From contig JNEM01010781.1 of the NCBI GenBank assembly GCA_000697335.1, forward strand, positions 16,833-80,832: a stretch of DNA of 64,000 nucleotides, given 5' to 3'. Position 1 is the stretch's first letter. The number at the start of each line of letters is the position of its first letter. Shown piece by piece: positions 1-10,519 of this stretch. The notes beneath the pieces are model-generated. The model did no database searches. It saw nothing but the letters and a program-made list of their open reading frames with translations, and was not told where the DNA came from. This stretch comes from Conidiobolus incongruus B7586. Its lineage: Eukaryota; Entomophthoromycota; Entomophthoromycetes; Entomophthorales; Conidiobolaceae. The translations under genes and the position numbers were made by a program.

Positions 1-508
1 AATCAATTGGACATTGATTTGATTGAAAAACCAGCTTTAGTTAATTTTACAAAGTAATTAACTATATTATTAATATAATACTATGATATTTATTGATTTA
101 TATAGATTTATGGGAATTGCTACATGGGGTCCCAAATCTTGGGTACAATTGAGATTGTTAAAATATTTGAATTATATTAAGGAAGACGATAAAGTAATTT
201 AAATGATATAATGTTAATGGAATATTACTAATATGTTAATTTAGTATTTGTCCAAATCCGATTTAAATGAACTATCCCACTTCGAATTGCAAGTTGCCAA
301 TTGGGAAAGAGGAATGTAAGTTTCAAGTATAAAAAGCCAAAAATATAACTAATTGATTAACTATAGGAGATCTAATGGCACTACTGAAGAATTGAAAACC
401 TCCCTCAAGAATTGGATTCAATTACATCTACACACCAATCCTACAACTCCCCCTATCTTTATGGTATTCTCAAGATTATATATGTGGAACATTCATTTTA
501 AAAATTAA
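1..508 (+). CDS. LETM1: LETM1/Mdm38 family mitochondrial inner-membrane protein, C-terminal part
   Basis: This is the 3' end of a spliced gene cut by the window edge. Exons are 1-53, 106-193, 245-315 and 367-508, joined at GT..AG introns with the frame kept. The product holds the end of the LETM1 ribosome-binding-like domain: a FMGI-type motif followed by a WVQLRLLKYLNYIKEDDK stretch, then ANWERGMRSNG, then a WIQLHLHTNP segment and a FSRLY motif, in the order found in human LETM1 and yeast Mdm38. Family members sit in the mitochondrial inner membrane and act in K+/H+ exchange and in binding mitoribosomes for protein export. The reading frame stops about a dozen residues after the FSRLY motif, so this protein lacks the long charged C-terminal tail of yeast Mdm38 unless a further intron was missed. 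The N-terminal half and promoter lie outside the window. The family call is firm; which paralog (MDM38 or YLH47) it is cannot be told. Confidence 0.85.
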
Positions 509-710
509 ATAAATAATTTTTATTAATTTAAAAGCATGGAGACATGTTAGTATTGTAAATTTCTGACTTTTGATAAGATGATTTTGTCTTCGATTATGTC
601 GAGTTAATATTTTACTATGTGGTAGAGCTGGAGGAAGTTGTCTAGTGTAAATACTATGACCAAGTTGGATGCTAAATCTCGCCACTCTTTTACTTTGAGA
701 GTATTAAATG

Positions 711-1037
711 TTATAATTGAGATTTGGAATTCGAAGAAAACATAAATTGATTGCCTTGATTTTTGGTTACGATGAAAATGTTGATAAAATACACTTTATC
801 AAGTGTATCCATATTTAAACTCAATTCAAGTTCAGGGATCCAATTCAAACTGGTCAAATCAGTTGAAGCTTGATCATAAGTGGGATAATAAAGTCTTTCT
901 AAAGTAAAATCGGGTGTTTGCTTACCAAACCAGTGTAAATTCCATTGAGTAGTATCTTTTTCTTTGTTAACGATCCAGAATCCATTTTTCTGAGTTGATA
1001 TTTTGATGTGGCTTTGGGATGAAAAGTTGAATGGCAT
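711..1037 (-). CDS. hypothetical protein, doubtful
   Basis: An open frame of 108 residues that I do not recognise. It is rich in aromatic residues in its middle (WNLHWFGKQ, ERLYYPTYDQ) and its base composition is closer to the coding regions here than to the spacers. A second frame on the same strand, starting upstream near 1105, overlaps it, and a third short frame lies at about 540-685, so the real gene, if any, may be spliced from pieces of these. No domain, signal peptide or membrane segment is evident. It converges on the LETM1 3' end. It could equally be chance; confidence is low. Confidence 0.3.
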   Translation of the reverse strand: MPFNFSSQSHIKISTQKNGFWIVNKEKDTTQWNLHWFGKQTPDFTLERLYYPTYDQASTDLTSLNWIPELELSLNMDTLDKVYFINIFIVTKNQGNQFMFSSNSKSQL

Positions 1038-1105
1038 AATTGATATTGGGAGAATACTCCTAAGTTTGGGATTGCTAGTAGGTGGTGGTAAATAACCTTA
1101 TCCAT

Positions 1106-1660
1106 AGATCAATTGATGTTCTAAATTTTGAATTGGACAAACAAATACCAAAAATTCCTAATTTAATTACATGAATATATTATATAATTTGATAAGATTC
1201 ATTAAAAATACCCTATAGTACAAATATGATTAACTTTAGTTTTAATTTCTTTAAAAAATGTGGCTTTTGAGGATTTGGGTTATAAATTTCGCTCCCCCTT
1301 CCCAATATGAAAGCATCGATAATAACCAGTCAACCAGAAATATCATCAAAATTTAATATTCAATTACTAACTCATCAAATCGTTATCATTAGTAAGACTG
1401 AAAAAATGCTAATAACTACATGTCATTGAAACAACAACCAGCAGATCAAAAATAAGATTAAAATGGATTAAAAATAAAACTGTAAATACTGTCAAAATAT
1501 AATGGGTATATAAATGATAAATTGGCAGAATTCACTTGTCGGTAGTAGTTATAAGTAATATTGAATTAATAATAATATGAATTCATTAGAAACAAGGTAT
1601 AAAATTAGTATATAGAAAATTTTGATTGGTTTAATATGGTAGTTTAATTCAAGGTTATAA
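1106..1660. other. gene-free spacer upstream of the tRNA
   Basis: AT-rich spacer. The stretch around 1255-1400 is a little richer in G and C, but no reading frame, repeat or RNA could be recognised. Confidence 0.5.
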
Positions 1661-1742
1661 GACACTTTGGCGGAGTGGTTAACGCGGCGCCCTGCTAAGG
1701 CGTTTCCCTTTGGGAGCACAGGTTCGAATCCTGTAGGTGTCG
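1661..1742 (+). tRNA. tRNA-Ser (anticodon GCU)
   Basis: A complete 82-nt class II tRNA reading AGC/AGU serine codons. The acceptor stem GACACTT pairs with AGGTGTC at the 3' end (one G-T pair), followed by discriminator G. The D-arm contains the A-box sequence GGCGGAGTGGTTAA. The anticodon arm has GCGCC and GGCGT around loop CTGCTAA, giving anticodon GCT in DNA. The long variable arm (CCC TTT GGG) is typical of serine tRNA. The T-arm ACAGG TTCGAAT CCTGT is perfect. There is no intron. A run of T begins at 1743, just after the discriminator, and fits RNA polymerase III termination. Confidence 0.97.
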
Positions 1743-2666
1743 TTTTTGTGTTGTAATTTTATTTAATACATAATTTTACAATAAATATATTCTTATCGAT
1801 TCTTTTATTTCATTATTTTTTTAAAATGTTTCTAAATTAATTTATTTCACTTCATAATTTGCTTATAATAAATTAATATAATGGTTTATCATTTCAGTTT
1901 ATAAGAATGTTTTTTAGTTAATAAATAATTTTATTTTTAAAAAGTATTAATTATAATATTTGTTTAATAATTATAATAATTTTGTTTCCTTTTAAAATGT
2001 ATATTTTGGATTTTTATAAATTCACTTGAAGGATTTCTCTGCAATATTGAAGACATATATATTGAACTACCTATAAATATATTTATTTAATATTCAATTA
2101 AGCTAAAAAAGATTGGTGATAATTTTAATTTACAATTGAATATTTTAATAATAATATTTTTGTTATGAACACTGTAAAATGAAAGATATAATGTTTTATC
2201 TGATATAAGTAAATAATTTTCGAAATAACTATTACGCTAGTATATATGAAGAAAAATTTATAATAATTTAAAAAAAATAAAAATATGTTGATAATAATAT
2301 GAATTGAAATATTAAAATATAAACTTAATAATTCAGATTAGCAAATTATTGTCGATTTGTATATCAAATATAATATAAATAATTCAAAATTATACTAAAT
2401 ATTGCAAAAATAATATAGTTAAAAAGTAGGATTTTAGTTATTAGAATGAAAAGCAAAACAACAAATTACACCAATACCGATCAGGTCACAATAGGTAGAA
2501 TATTTTGGTTGAAAAACTGAGATGGCTAGTATTGATACAATAGAATAAGCTCCAAATTTATTGACGACGGAACGACAAAAAATGACTTAACACGCTTTCA
2601 CAAGCTGAAAATACTTTAGCAAACCGTAAATAATGAATTTGGAAATGATTCCCATTTATTAACTAC
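1743..2666. other. gene-free spacer between tRNA-Ser and eL38
   Basis: Mostly very AT-rich. The last 200 bases (about 2450-2640) are clearly less AT-rich and probably include the 3' UTR of the eL38 gene. No frame or RNA recognised. Confidence 0.5.
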
Positions 2667-3242
2667 CTAGTTCTTGATGGTGGTAACGTTCAAACCTAAG
2701 GGACTGGATTAATATTAATCGAAACAATATAATGTGTAATTATATATACCAGGAGGAAGGGATTGCTTAAGCTTTTCAGCCTTAGTGGCGTCGTTGACGA
2801 CGAGAGTGTAGAGGTAGCTGGAGCAGCGGACCTTGAATTTGACCTGATCTCCGTTCTTCTTGATACGAGCGGCTAAAAAGAAATATTAATAAACTGAATC
2901 ATGACCAACGATAATATAATCAAATTACATTTGGCGTCCTTACGACGAGCAATTTCCAAAAACTTCTTGATATCTTGAACTTGCTTAGGCTAAAATGATC
3001 AAAAAAGCATTTAGTCAAAAGTTCTAAATAAATTATGATTGGTAATAGATCCGATTAAGTTGAATGCATCATGTTATATGATTTGTTTTAATCTCATGTA
3101 ATCTTTAAGAGTTTTTCTAATTTGCATTATTTAATATATTCCATTTTATAAAATTTAATTTAAAATAACGCTTTGAACATATTTTGAACAGAATAATGTA
3201 ATGGATGCATCGGATTATAAAGTTTTAGAGGTATATTACCAT
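2667..3242 (-). CDS. RPL38: 60S ribosomal protein eL38
   Basis: Four exons on the minus strand: 3242-3240, 2989-2929, 2872-2750 and 2695-2667, giving 71 residues. The product begins [20 protein letters not shown] and continues through [13 protein letters not shown] and YLYTLVVND to [10 protein letters not shown], which is the eL38 family along nearly its full length (about 70-80 residues is usual). It is a small protein of the large cytosolic ribosomal subunit. Exon 1 holds only the ATG: the base after it is the G of a GTAATA donor, and the first intron is 250 nt, several times longer than the other introns here. A long first intron at or near the start codon is common in fungal ribosomal protein genes, and often bears on expression level. 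Upstream lies a 420-bp spacer before the 3' end of the AN1 gene. Confidence 0.96.
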
Positions 3243-3661
3243 GGCGACAGTAACTAAACGGAGTCAGTAGTGTTAAGTAAGGGGAATTTACTGGCCGTGT
3301 AATTTAGAAAAGGGAAATCTTAATTCACGTTCATTGGTTACAGTTGTTGCCATGAATTTTTGGTTAATTTTTTGTTTTTTACAAAATTTAATTGGTACAA
3401 ATTAGAACCATATATTTAGCCAATCAATGCTGCTTATTTATCAAAAACAATTGTTTTCAAATTTGATCATTATATTCAAATCTTACAATAATATTAATCA
3501 CTTAGAAAATAGTAAAAATATCAATACAATTGATATTATCATATTCACTAAATTAAATTATAAATTAGTTTAATATGCTCAATGCAATATACTATAAAAT
3601 CAATTTTATTAAGGTTAAAAGTACAAAAAAACAAATACTAAAAATCCAGAAATATCTTGAA
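3243..3661. promoter_or_regulatory. spacer holding the eL38 promoter
   Basis: This 419-bp stretch lies between the eL38 start codon and the 3' end of the next minus-strand gene, so it must hold the eL38 promoter and 5' UTR. The part next to the ATG (3243-3400) is relatively G+C-rich. No specific factor site can be named with confidence. Confidence 0.5.
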
Positions 3662-4317
3662 TTATTTCACTCTAGTTGTATATGATACTGAAGACCTTCC
3701 ATTAATATTAATCGATTGGTTCTTGGGAGAGCAATAAGTAGGTGATAATTTAGAGCATTCATGAGATTCTGGGAACCGATGCTTCATACAATAAACCAAA
3801 TTACATTTATCACAATTTTGAGCAACGATTGTCTTCTGTCTACATGATTTTAAATTGCATCGCTTATTAACTTTTGTCAATTTAACTTCTTCGCAATTTC
3901 TAAGTATATGATTATTCATCTAGAAGAGTTAGTTAGTTTAACAGTTACAACCAATGATTAAGCACTTTAATAAGCTTTACTGTAATATTAGGATCTTTGC
4001 CTCTTTCAAAAGGAACAGGTTTATCACAAATGGGACAATTATTAACTTTTATATCAGCTTCAATGTATTTCAAACAATTATGTAAATCTGGTTTAAAATG
4101 ATTTTCACTATTTAAAACATATTAGTATCAATACTAGCAATATTCATATAATATAATTACCAAAATTTTTGTTTACAATAATTACACGTAAATGGTAAGT
4201 AATCTATAAAATTAAATATAATCAATTTATATCTGATGAATAATGATATAATATATATTTACCTAGCTGTTTACAAGTTTTAAGACTACAATGAGCTCCA
4301 ATATGAAATAACTCCAT
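3662..4317 (-). CDS. AN1-type zinc finger protein, ZFAND2 (AIRAP) type
   Basis: Four exons on the minus strand, 4317-4263, 4203-4161, 4107-3981 and 3919-3662, giving 160 residues. The protein opens MELFHIGAHC and carries a first AN1 finger (HC..KTC, TCNYC, then H and C) and a second one near residues 90-125 (C-x4-C, NCDKC, YCMKHRFPESHEC). Between them is a VNNCPICDKPVPFERGKDP segment. This two-finger layout, the MEF/L-H-x-G-x-H-C opening and the link match ZFAND2A/B (arsenite-inducible proteasome-associated proteins; yeast Cuz1 is a relative). Family members bind Cdc48/p97 and the proteasome under proteotoxic stress. The C-terminal tail is short and lacks the ubiquitin-interacting motifs and CAAX box of ZFAND2B, so it is more like ZFAND2A. 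The start is fixed by the conserved opening. Confidence 0.88.
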
Positions 4318-5147
4318 GTTGAATAAAAACAAGATAAATTTTTTCAATCATTTCCAATGATCATTGTAGTATTTATACTATCGAGTACGCGTCATCTAAG
4401 TAGCATTTGTAATTTTGCCATTGAATCAATCACTTTGCAAATTCACTTAATTGATTAAATTATTTATATTTGACGTTCTCAACAAATTTAGTAAATTCTA
4501 GAATTAAAATAATATTATTAATCAATTTAAATCATTCAAATTTTACAATTAATTAGTATTATATAAGGATGATTTTAAAAATAATTAAAAATATAAACAT
4601 TATATGGAGTTTTTATTGAATTATTTAGATATCATATAAGCCATTATAACATTATATTTAATTGAAAATGGAATTTTTTCAGTTTAATTTAAATTAATAT
4701 TATACATTTTACTTTATTAATATATAAAATAAAATAATTAAATTAACTGTTATTATTATTATTATTGTAATACAATATAATTGTAATTCTTTAACATTGT
4801 TATTAATATTTTTGGGAGATAAGCCTATTAAATTATTTTTATCTATTTATTAATTATATAATTATAGTACTAAATTTTAAGAATTAAATGAATAAAGGTT
4901 ATGGTATCCATATTAACATAAATTAATTCAATATCGATAATCCATTGAAATTGATTTAATGAATATAATTTGTTTTTGAAATATATACGCTTTCATTGTG
5001 AAATTATATATTAAATTATTTATTAATAATACATTAAAACTCAAAAATTATTTTGGAAATTTTGGCCAAAATTAAATTGTCTATAATTATATAAATATTT
5101 ATATTTAAGATTTATTATTAAATTATATGGTATATGATAAATAAAAA
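4318..5147. other. gene-free spacer
   Basis: 830 bp, extremely AT-rich. It contains a short run of TAT/ATT triplets near 4748-4766. I see no coding frame or RNA. Confidence 0.5.
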
Positions 5148-6402
5148 TTAATTGGAACGACTTTTTTGAGAAATAATAATATCTCCATTCCTATTCGTAA
5201 ATACATAATTAGGCGTTGGGGGAGGAGGAAACTATAATATAATTAGTCATTATTGTTTTATATGTTGAAATGGAAATTACCTCACGATTAGGTTGAGCAA
5301 AATTGAGTCCACACCAGGTGGGAAGTGTCCTTTCCAATTGTAGCATCTTTAGCTCAATCACTTGTATCCTTTCCAAAGGACTAAGTTGTTTATTTGGGTT
5401 TGTTTCTAAATAATAGATGAAATAAATAATTTGAATAGTTTGTATGAATTACAAATATTACCAAGTTTTAAATTTAAATGAGCTTCAAGTGCAGATAGCC
5501 TTTCTAAAATACTAGGATCAGATAATAATTGAAATTTATCCTTCTTATTCTTGGGGCTATCTGAGCTCTTTTCAACAACTGAAGCTTTTCCAATACCCAC
5601 AGATCTAAGTAGTGAAATTTCTCGTTGATAATTATTGATTACGTCTATTTTCATTTGAATATTTCTATTTATTTTATTGGGATTTGTCCTTGAACAAGGT
5701 TCAGAATTTTCTAAATTATTAATACAATTAGGTTATATTAAAAGTTTGGTTTATGATAAATTACCTTGATTTTCAGCATTATTACTATTTTTTGAAAAAT
5801 CGATGAATTCTTCCTGATTACTTTGATCAATTTTAGCCCTTTTGACACTTATAAATTTATCTATTCTTTCATCAATCTAATTCATTAAATATATTAATTA
5901 AATATGATAATTATTGGAATAATAACTAAGATTACTTCGTCTTGAGTGGCCAATATTTGAATATCATTAGATACATTCTCATTTTGAATAGGTGATAATG
6001 ATTCAATGTTGTTAGCATCTAAATATATCTAATAAATAACCATTCAACTATAAATTAAAATGAATCGAATTACTGTTATCATTTGTTGTCTCAACGTCAG
6101 TATTGTCTTTGGACTATATTAAAATTAAATTAGTACTAATTAATGAATGAATTAGCGCAATTATTACCGTGATATCTTTAATAAATTCTTTAATAGAATT
6201 TTTAATTAAATCATTATTCTCAGGTAAAACTAAAAATTCTGTTGAAAATACTTGAGCTGTATTTTGTAAATTTAACTATAAAAATATAAAACAAATTATT
6301 AAAAGTATAAATAACTTTATAAAATAAATTTACGTTATTTAAAAGTTTTATAATATGTTTATAACAGTCGTTTATTTCAATATTATTAATTTCCATTATC
6401 AT
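5148..6402 (-). CDS. MBIP1-like coiled-coil protein (tentative)
   Basis: Eight short exons on the minus strand: 6402-6334, 6275-6168, 6113-6074, 6018-5936, 5876-5765, 5710-5462, 5405-5281 and 5231-5148, all with GT..AG introns and a continuous frame of 289 residues. The N-terminal half is acidic and Asn/Ser-rich with low complexity. The C-terminal third has two leucine-heptad segments, PSILERLSALEAHLNL and SPLERIQVIELKMLQLER, then TWCGLNFAQPNRE and a proline run FPPPPTP. The paired ERLxxLExHL / RIxxLExKxxxLE pattern resembles the C-terminal dimerisation part of MAP3K12-binding inhibitory protein (MBIP), a subunit of the animal ATAC acetyltransferase complex. That similarity is from memory of the pattern only, so function is unproven. 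A nuclear protein is a reasonable guess (KRAK segment in exon 5). Confidence 0.6.
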
Positions 6403-6659
6403 TAACTGAATTATTTTCTCAAATTTTGGATTTTTGAACCCTGTTAAAATATTTATAAACTCAATTCTACATTACAAAATTATGGGACTTGGGAAATTTA
6501 ATCAAATAATTTTAAACTGAAATTAATTAATTGAATGACAAAAATACTATTTAAATTGTAAATGTTATATAATCTTATAAAAGATGTTGTATTTATTAAT
6601 AGCATTTTTATTTGATGTCATTTGGTTAACATAGATGGTTAATATAACTATTACCTCCT

Positions 6660-7055
6660 TTGACGCTTACAAGAATTGTCCAGAATTGATCAAATTTATC
6701 ATTCTCATCCAAGTCCTGCATAGTGTCCGAAGACCGCAAGGGAGTGAGCTCCAATACCAACACTGCAAGACTGGCTTGATTGACTGTTAAATAGTAAAGG
6801 AATAGTTTTCTAGCAGTTTTGATCTTTCAGTCTATTTACATGATGTCAAAAATACTTGAAAGCCTTACCTAAGTTGTATATTCAGATATTCATAATTACT
6901 ATACGCTTTGCTTAAATGATGCTTATTACAATAGATTACCTTGCATCAAGGATATTTTCTAGTTTTGCTGAGCAGATTTTATTTAGTTCTGTAATGAGCT
7001 TATCTTAATATTACTTTGATATTTTTACTTTTAATATTTCCATTGGCCGTTGTAT
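6660..7055. repeat. dispersed repeat, copy A (partner near 63.3 kb)
   Basis: Aligns by eye with 63275-63660 over several blocks in the same order and orientation. Shared blocks include a segment with TCCAAGTC, then CAAGGGA, CCAA(T/C)ACCAA, GACT-GCTTGATTGA-TGTTA near 6760-6790, later ATATTCATAATTAC, CTTTGCTTAAAT, and AATGAG-TTAT-TTA followed by a TATTGGC-like end. Identity looks to be about two-thirds to three-quarters, with gaps. Many differences are transitions. The family is unnamed and its class is unknown. Confidence 0.55.
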
Positions 7056-7061
7056 CATTTT

Positions 7062-7316
7062 TCAAGCTTCAAATTCAAGAAATAAAAAATGTGATATTAT
7101 TTGATAATTAATTTGTAAATCATTATATACCTCATTTACAACATTTTTAATCTTTTTACTTACTTTTCTTATCCAATAAGGTTTTATGTTAAATTTATTT
7201 TTGAGTTTTTTTAATTTAGTATTTATAATAAGAAAAGCAAAGAACAAAGTCTTAATATATTTTTGTCTTATTTCACAATCAAATAATAAACAAATATCTT
7301 TTTTGAAAGTTTGCAT
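7062..7316 (-). pseudogene. short frame with faint resemblance to a PIF/Harbinger transposase N-terminus
   Basis: An 84-codon frame rich in Lys, Asn and Ile. The segment NKFNIKPYWIRKVSKK followed by NEVYNDLQINYQIISHF recalls the start of PIF/Harbinger nucleases, where an aromatic-Pro-W-x-x-R motif is followed by a short spacer, a (Y/F)xxLxx(D/N) segment and FFxFxRM. No catalytic DDE residues can be followed downstream, and the frame is not continued in copy B of the neighbouring repeat. It may be a remnant of a DNA transposon or simply a chance frame. Confidence 0.2.
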
Positions 7317-10300
7317 ATTAAAATCAAGGGTTAGAGTTCTATTTTCAATTTAAAAACTTTGTAGTTTCTTTTAATATTAATTGTCATAAAGTACAAAATT
7401 GAAATCAATCAAGTCTTGTCTTTTGAAATAAGAATTATAATTGAGTATTTTTAACAATAGTTTAAATATTCAAACTATTATGATATTATAATAAATAAGA
7501 TTAAGAAACACCTGAATTCGTGTTTTATCCAATATAAATAGCAGCTAATTCAAATTTACTTTTCTTATTTTATTTATTCTATACCCAAATTAATACTATA
7601 TATTCATTTAGAAAACTATTTATTTTAACTGAAATATTATAGGAAGTGTGAAATAACCATATATTTTTAACTTTAATAAAATCTTTATTCAAATACTTGG
7701 TTTTTAGATGTTATTATTTTAAGATATACAATTTTTTGCCCTTAATAAAGTACTTAAATTTATCCTTTTGTCTTAAATTACATCATCAATATTTCCTTTT
7801 GTTTGTGAATTAAAAAAGAGTTAATTTTTATGAGTTTTCTTGCAAGTTTAATAATTTTTTTGGGTTAAATTTTGTTCTTTTATTTACCAAATATACATAA
7901 TTATTCTCTGTTACAAAATAACTGTAAACTGTTAAATGATAATTTGTAAGTTTTTTCATTGAATTATTCTTTTTTAAACACTGAGTTTTAAGATTATCCT
8001 TTATTATTTTGAAAATAAATACAATGGGCTTTAAGCTATAACCAAAGAGCCTATTTTTGTATTAAAATGAAAAATTACAAAGTTCCTTTTTATAGTTAAT
8101 TTGAAAAGTTTAGAAAATATGAAGTTTGTAATTAAGTGTTGTTATATTATCAATGAAAGTTTTATCTTGATATTCAAAATTTTGTTTTTGGTGTTTTGAA
8201 GAGAGATTTGCAAAACCACTACTAAAATTAAATATTATTTTCACCTATATTAAAATGTTATTTGATATTAAAAAACTGAGTAAAGCTTAAATCCACTTAG
8301 GTTAATATAATTTGAACCCTTTAAATTTTATCACAACGTTTAAAATTGCTTGACAAGATTCCAGCTTAATCTTATATTTTGGAAGCATAAACATAGTCAG
8401 AATTATTTATGTTTGATCAAAAACAATAGTCTGTTTAATGCTATATATGTTATACCTGTTCATGTTCCAACAGTATCCTCATTACTCTTCTAGCCTTTTT
8501 GTCATTATTCTATCAAGTGTTAAATTACACTAGAAATAATCAATCACTCTTACCTTGTTCAATATTTGCTTTAATTTTAACCATATTGCATAATACTTGC
8601 ATAGCTATTTATACAACGTTGAATACAGCGAGTAAAGATCCACTATCTAGCAAACACATATAAATACCATTCTGTGCTATCCCTTATCAACAAGACATAT
8701 CATTGTTATAACCCAATAAACCCTTATTTTAACCTCTAAGCCTGATTGATCTACCCAGTAGACCTCCAGAACTTCTTGAAAAATATTAGAATATTTTTGA
8801 AACTAAATACTATTGTAAAATAGTAGCAAAGTATTTGTATTACATATGGTAATTTATCTAGGCCTTGAATAAATATTGATAGGAATGCCCAAAACTAGTA
8901 AAAGTTCCAGGAGCAGTCCAACATAAAAATGTACAATATAATATATCTTGATATGGCTTTTAAATTTTTAACTGAGTACTTAATGTTGGTGACTAATTTG
9001 TTGTATAATTTTATCCATATTGGTGTGCATTTTAAGCAATTAATAAAATGAAAAATTTGATGTTTGATAAGATTTTTAATCAATCAACTGTAAACTTAAT
9101 ATTATTATAAGATAAAAATTAAAAATTACAGTCCCTAGAAAAATCCAAATATTTATTGATATAATTATTCTATCAACTGTAAATAATAAGCAACTAGGAT
9201 TATAATTTGCGTTTAACACCATACACTATTTTTGTTTATCAAGTTTATATTTAATTGAAATTTTAAATACATTTTTGACTATTAAAATTTTCATGATATA
9301 TCTCTTTTCTTCTACAATAAAAACATGTTATTAAAAATTTTTCAATAGCACTCAATCTATGATATAATATTATAGATTTCGGACAATTGATTTTTTTAAT
9401 ACAAATTATTTTATTGGATTTAAGCTTTAAATTTTTATTAAAATTAAAAGGATATTGTAAAAAAGCTTCATTTTCATTACTATTATAGTTAACTATGATT
9501 AATAAAGATAATGTTATTGCTGAAAATGCTAATGAATTTGGATAAAGTTATATTAAGTACGTGATCAAAATAATTAAAAGTTACGCTTAGTATTTTTTAA
9601 TACTCTTTCCTTTGAAAAATCATTTATATTTAAGTGTATAAATTTATAGATTCAATTGCTTTAAAAATAATGACTAGAAATTTAGTTATTTATATTGATT
9701 CCTTTTATTTTTATAAACACAAAATGGGAATTTTTTGAATTTTATTTAATATTTAATATATTGAATATTTTCAAAATATTCGCTTTTTTATTAAAAAAAA
9801 TATTTTTATTAATTGCAATGTTGCTAAATTTAGATAAAATTAATGGGCTATAAATGCATGATTTTTTTATGCACTAATTGGACCAATGATCATCGTTCAT
9901 TAATATTTAATTAAACTTAATTGAACCAAAAAAATATAAGGTAAATTTTGAAGATTTTGCAAATGTTCAAAAGGATAAAAGTCAAAGTGAAGGTTATAAA
10001 AAATAGACGATTATCAGGTTATAACCTCTCTTTCTTTTCTAATGATTGCTGAAATGATGTATGAGGTGCACTGTGTGCACAGATGATGCTGAGTAATTGT
10101 CTATTTGATGGAAAGAAGGTGAATGGAGTAGTATGTCTGGATTTCATTGAATTTGATAATATTTATAATAACATTACAAAATTTCTCAAATTTAATATAT
10201 TTTAATTCAATAATTCATATAATAAATTTATATCAGAAATTTATATGATAAAAACTAAAATTTATGTTAATTTATTAATTTTAGTTCCATTCATCATTAT

Positions 10301-10519
10301 TTTGTTTCTTTGAAATATTTAATCCTTTTCAAGAAATTTTATCAATTGGGGATATTGTTTCGTCACTTCTTCATACAACCCTACAGTTCACCTCCAATAT
10401 CTTTACCCTATTCATCACTAAACCTCTTATCATTAACCAAATTCCATCACATTATATCTTCATTTTTATTTTTATCTTACTGAGTTGGCATTCATTTTTA
10501 TTTTCATTCATCTTCATAA

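Larger units (their letters stand above)
6403..10519. other. 4.1-kb gene-free region with decayed repeat material
   Basis: No intact gene is visible. The stretch 6650-7050 is a diverged copy of a repeat also found near 63.3 kb, and 7062-7316 holds a short frame with weak transposase-like character (both listed separately). Between about 7320 and 9950 the base composition is less extreme than in other spacers and several short broken frames occur on the minus strand (8895-9083, and pieces near 8340-8530 and 8690-8870), which looks like a mobile element that has decayed beyond recognition. From about 10280 to 10519 the sequence becomes pyrimidine-rich on the plus strand (many TTC/CTT runs), as expected of the leader of the following gene. 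At 10066-10080 GTGCAC TGT GTGCAC forms a small hairpin of unknown meaning. Confidence 0.45.

Noticed and set aside
10050-10100. Possible C/D-box snoRNA (ATGATG and CTGA strings around a GTGCAC hairpin)
   Set aside because: The boxes are not at the right distances and no terminal stem could be found.
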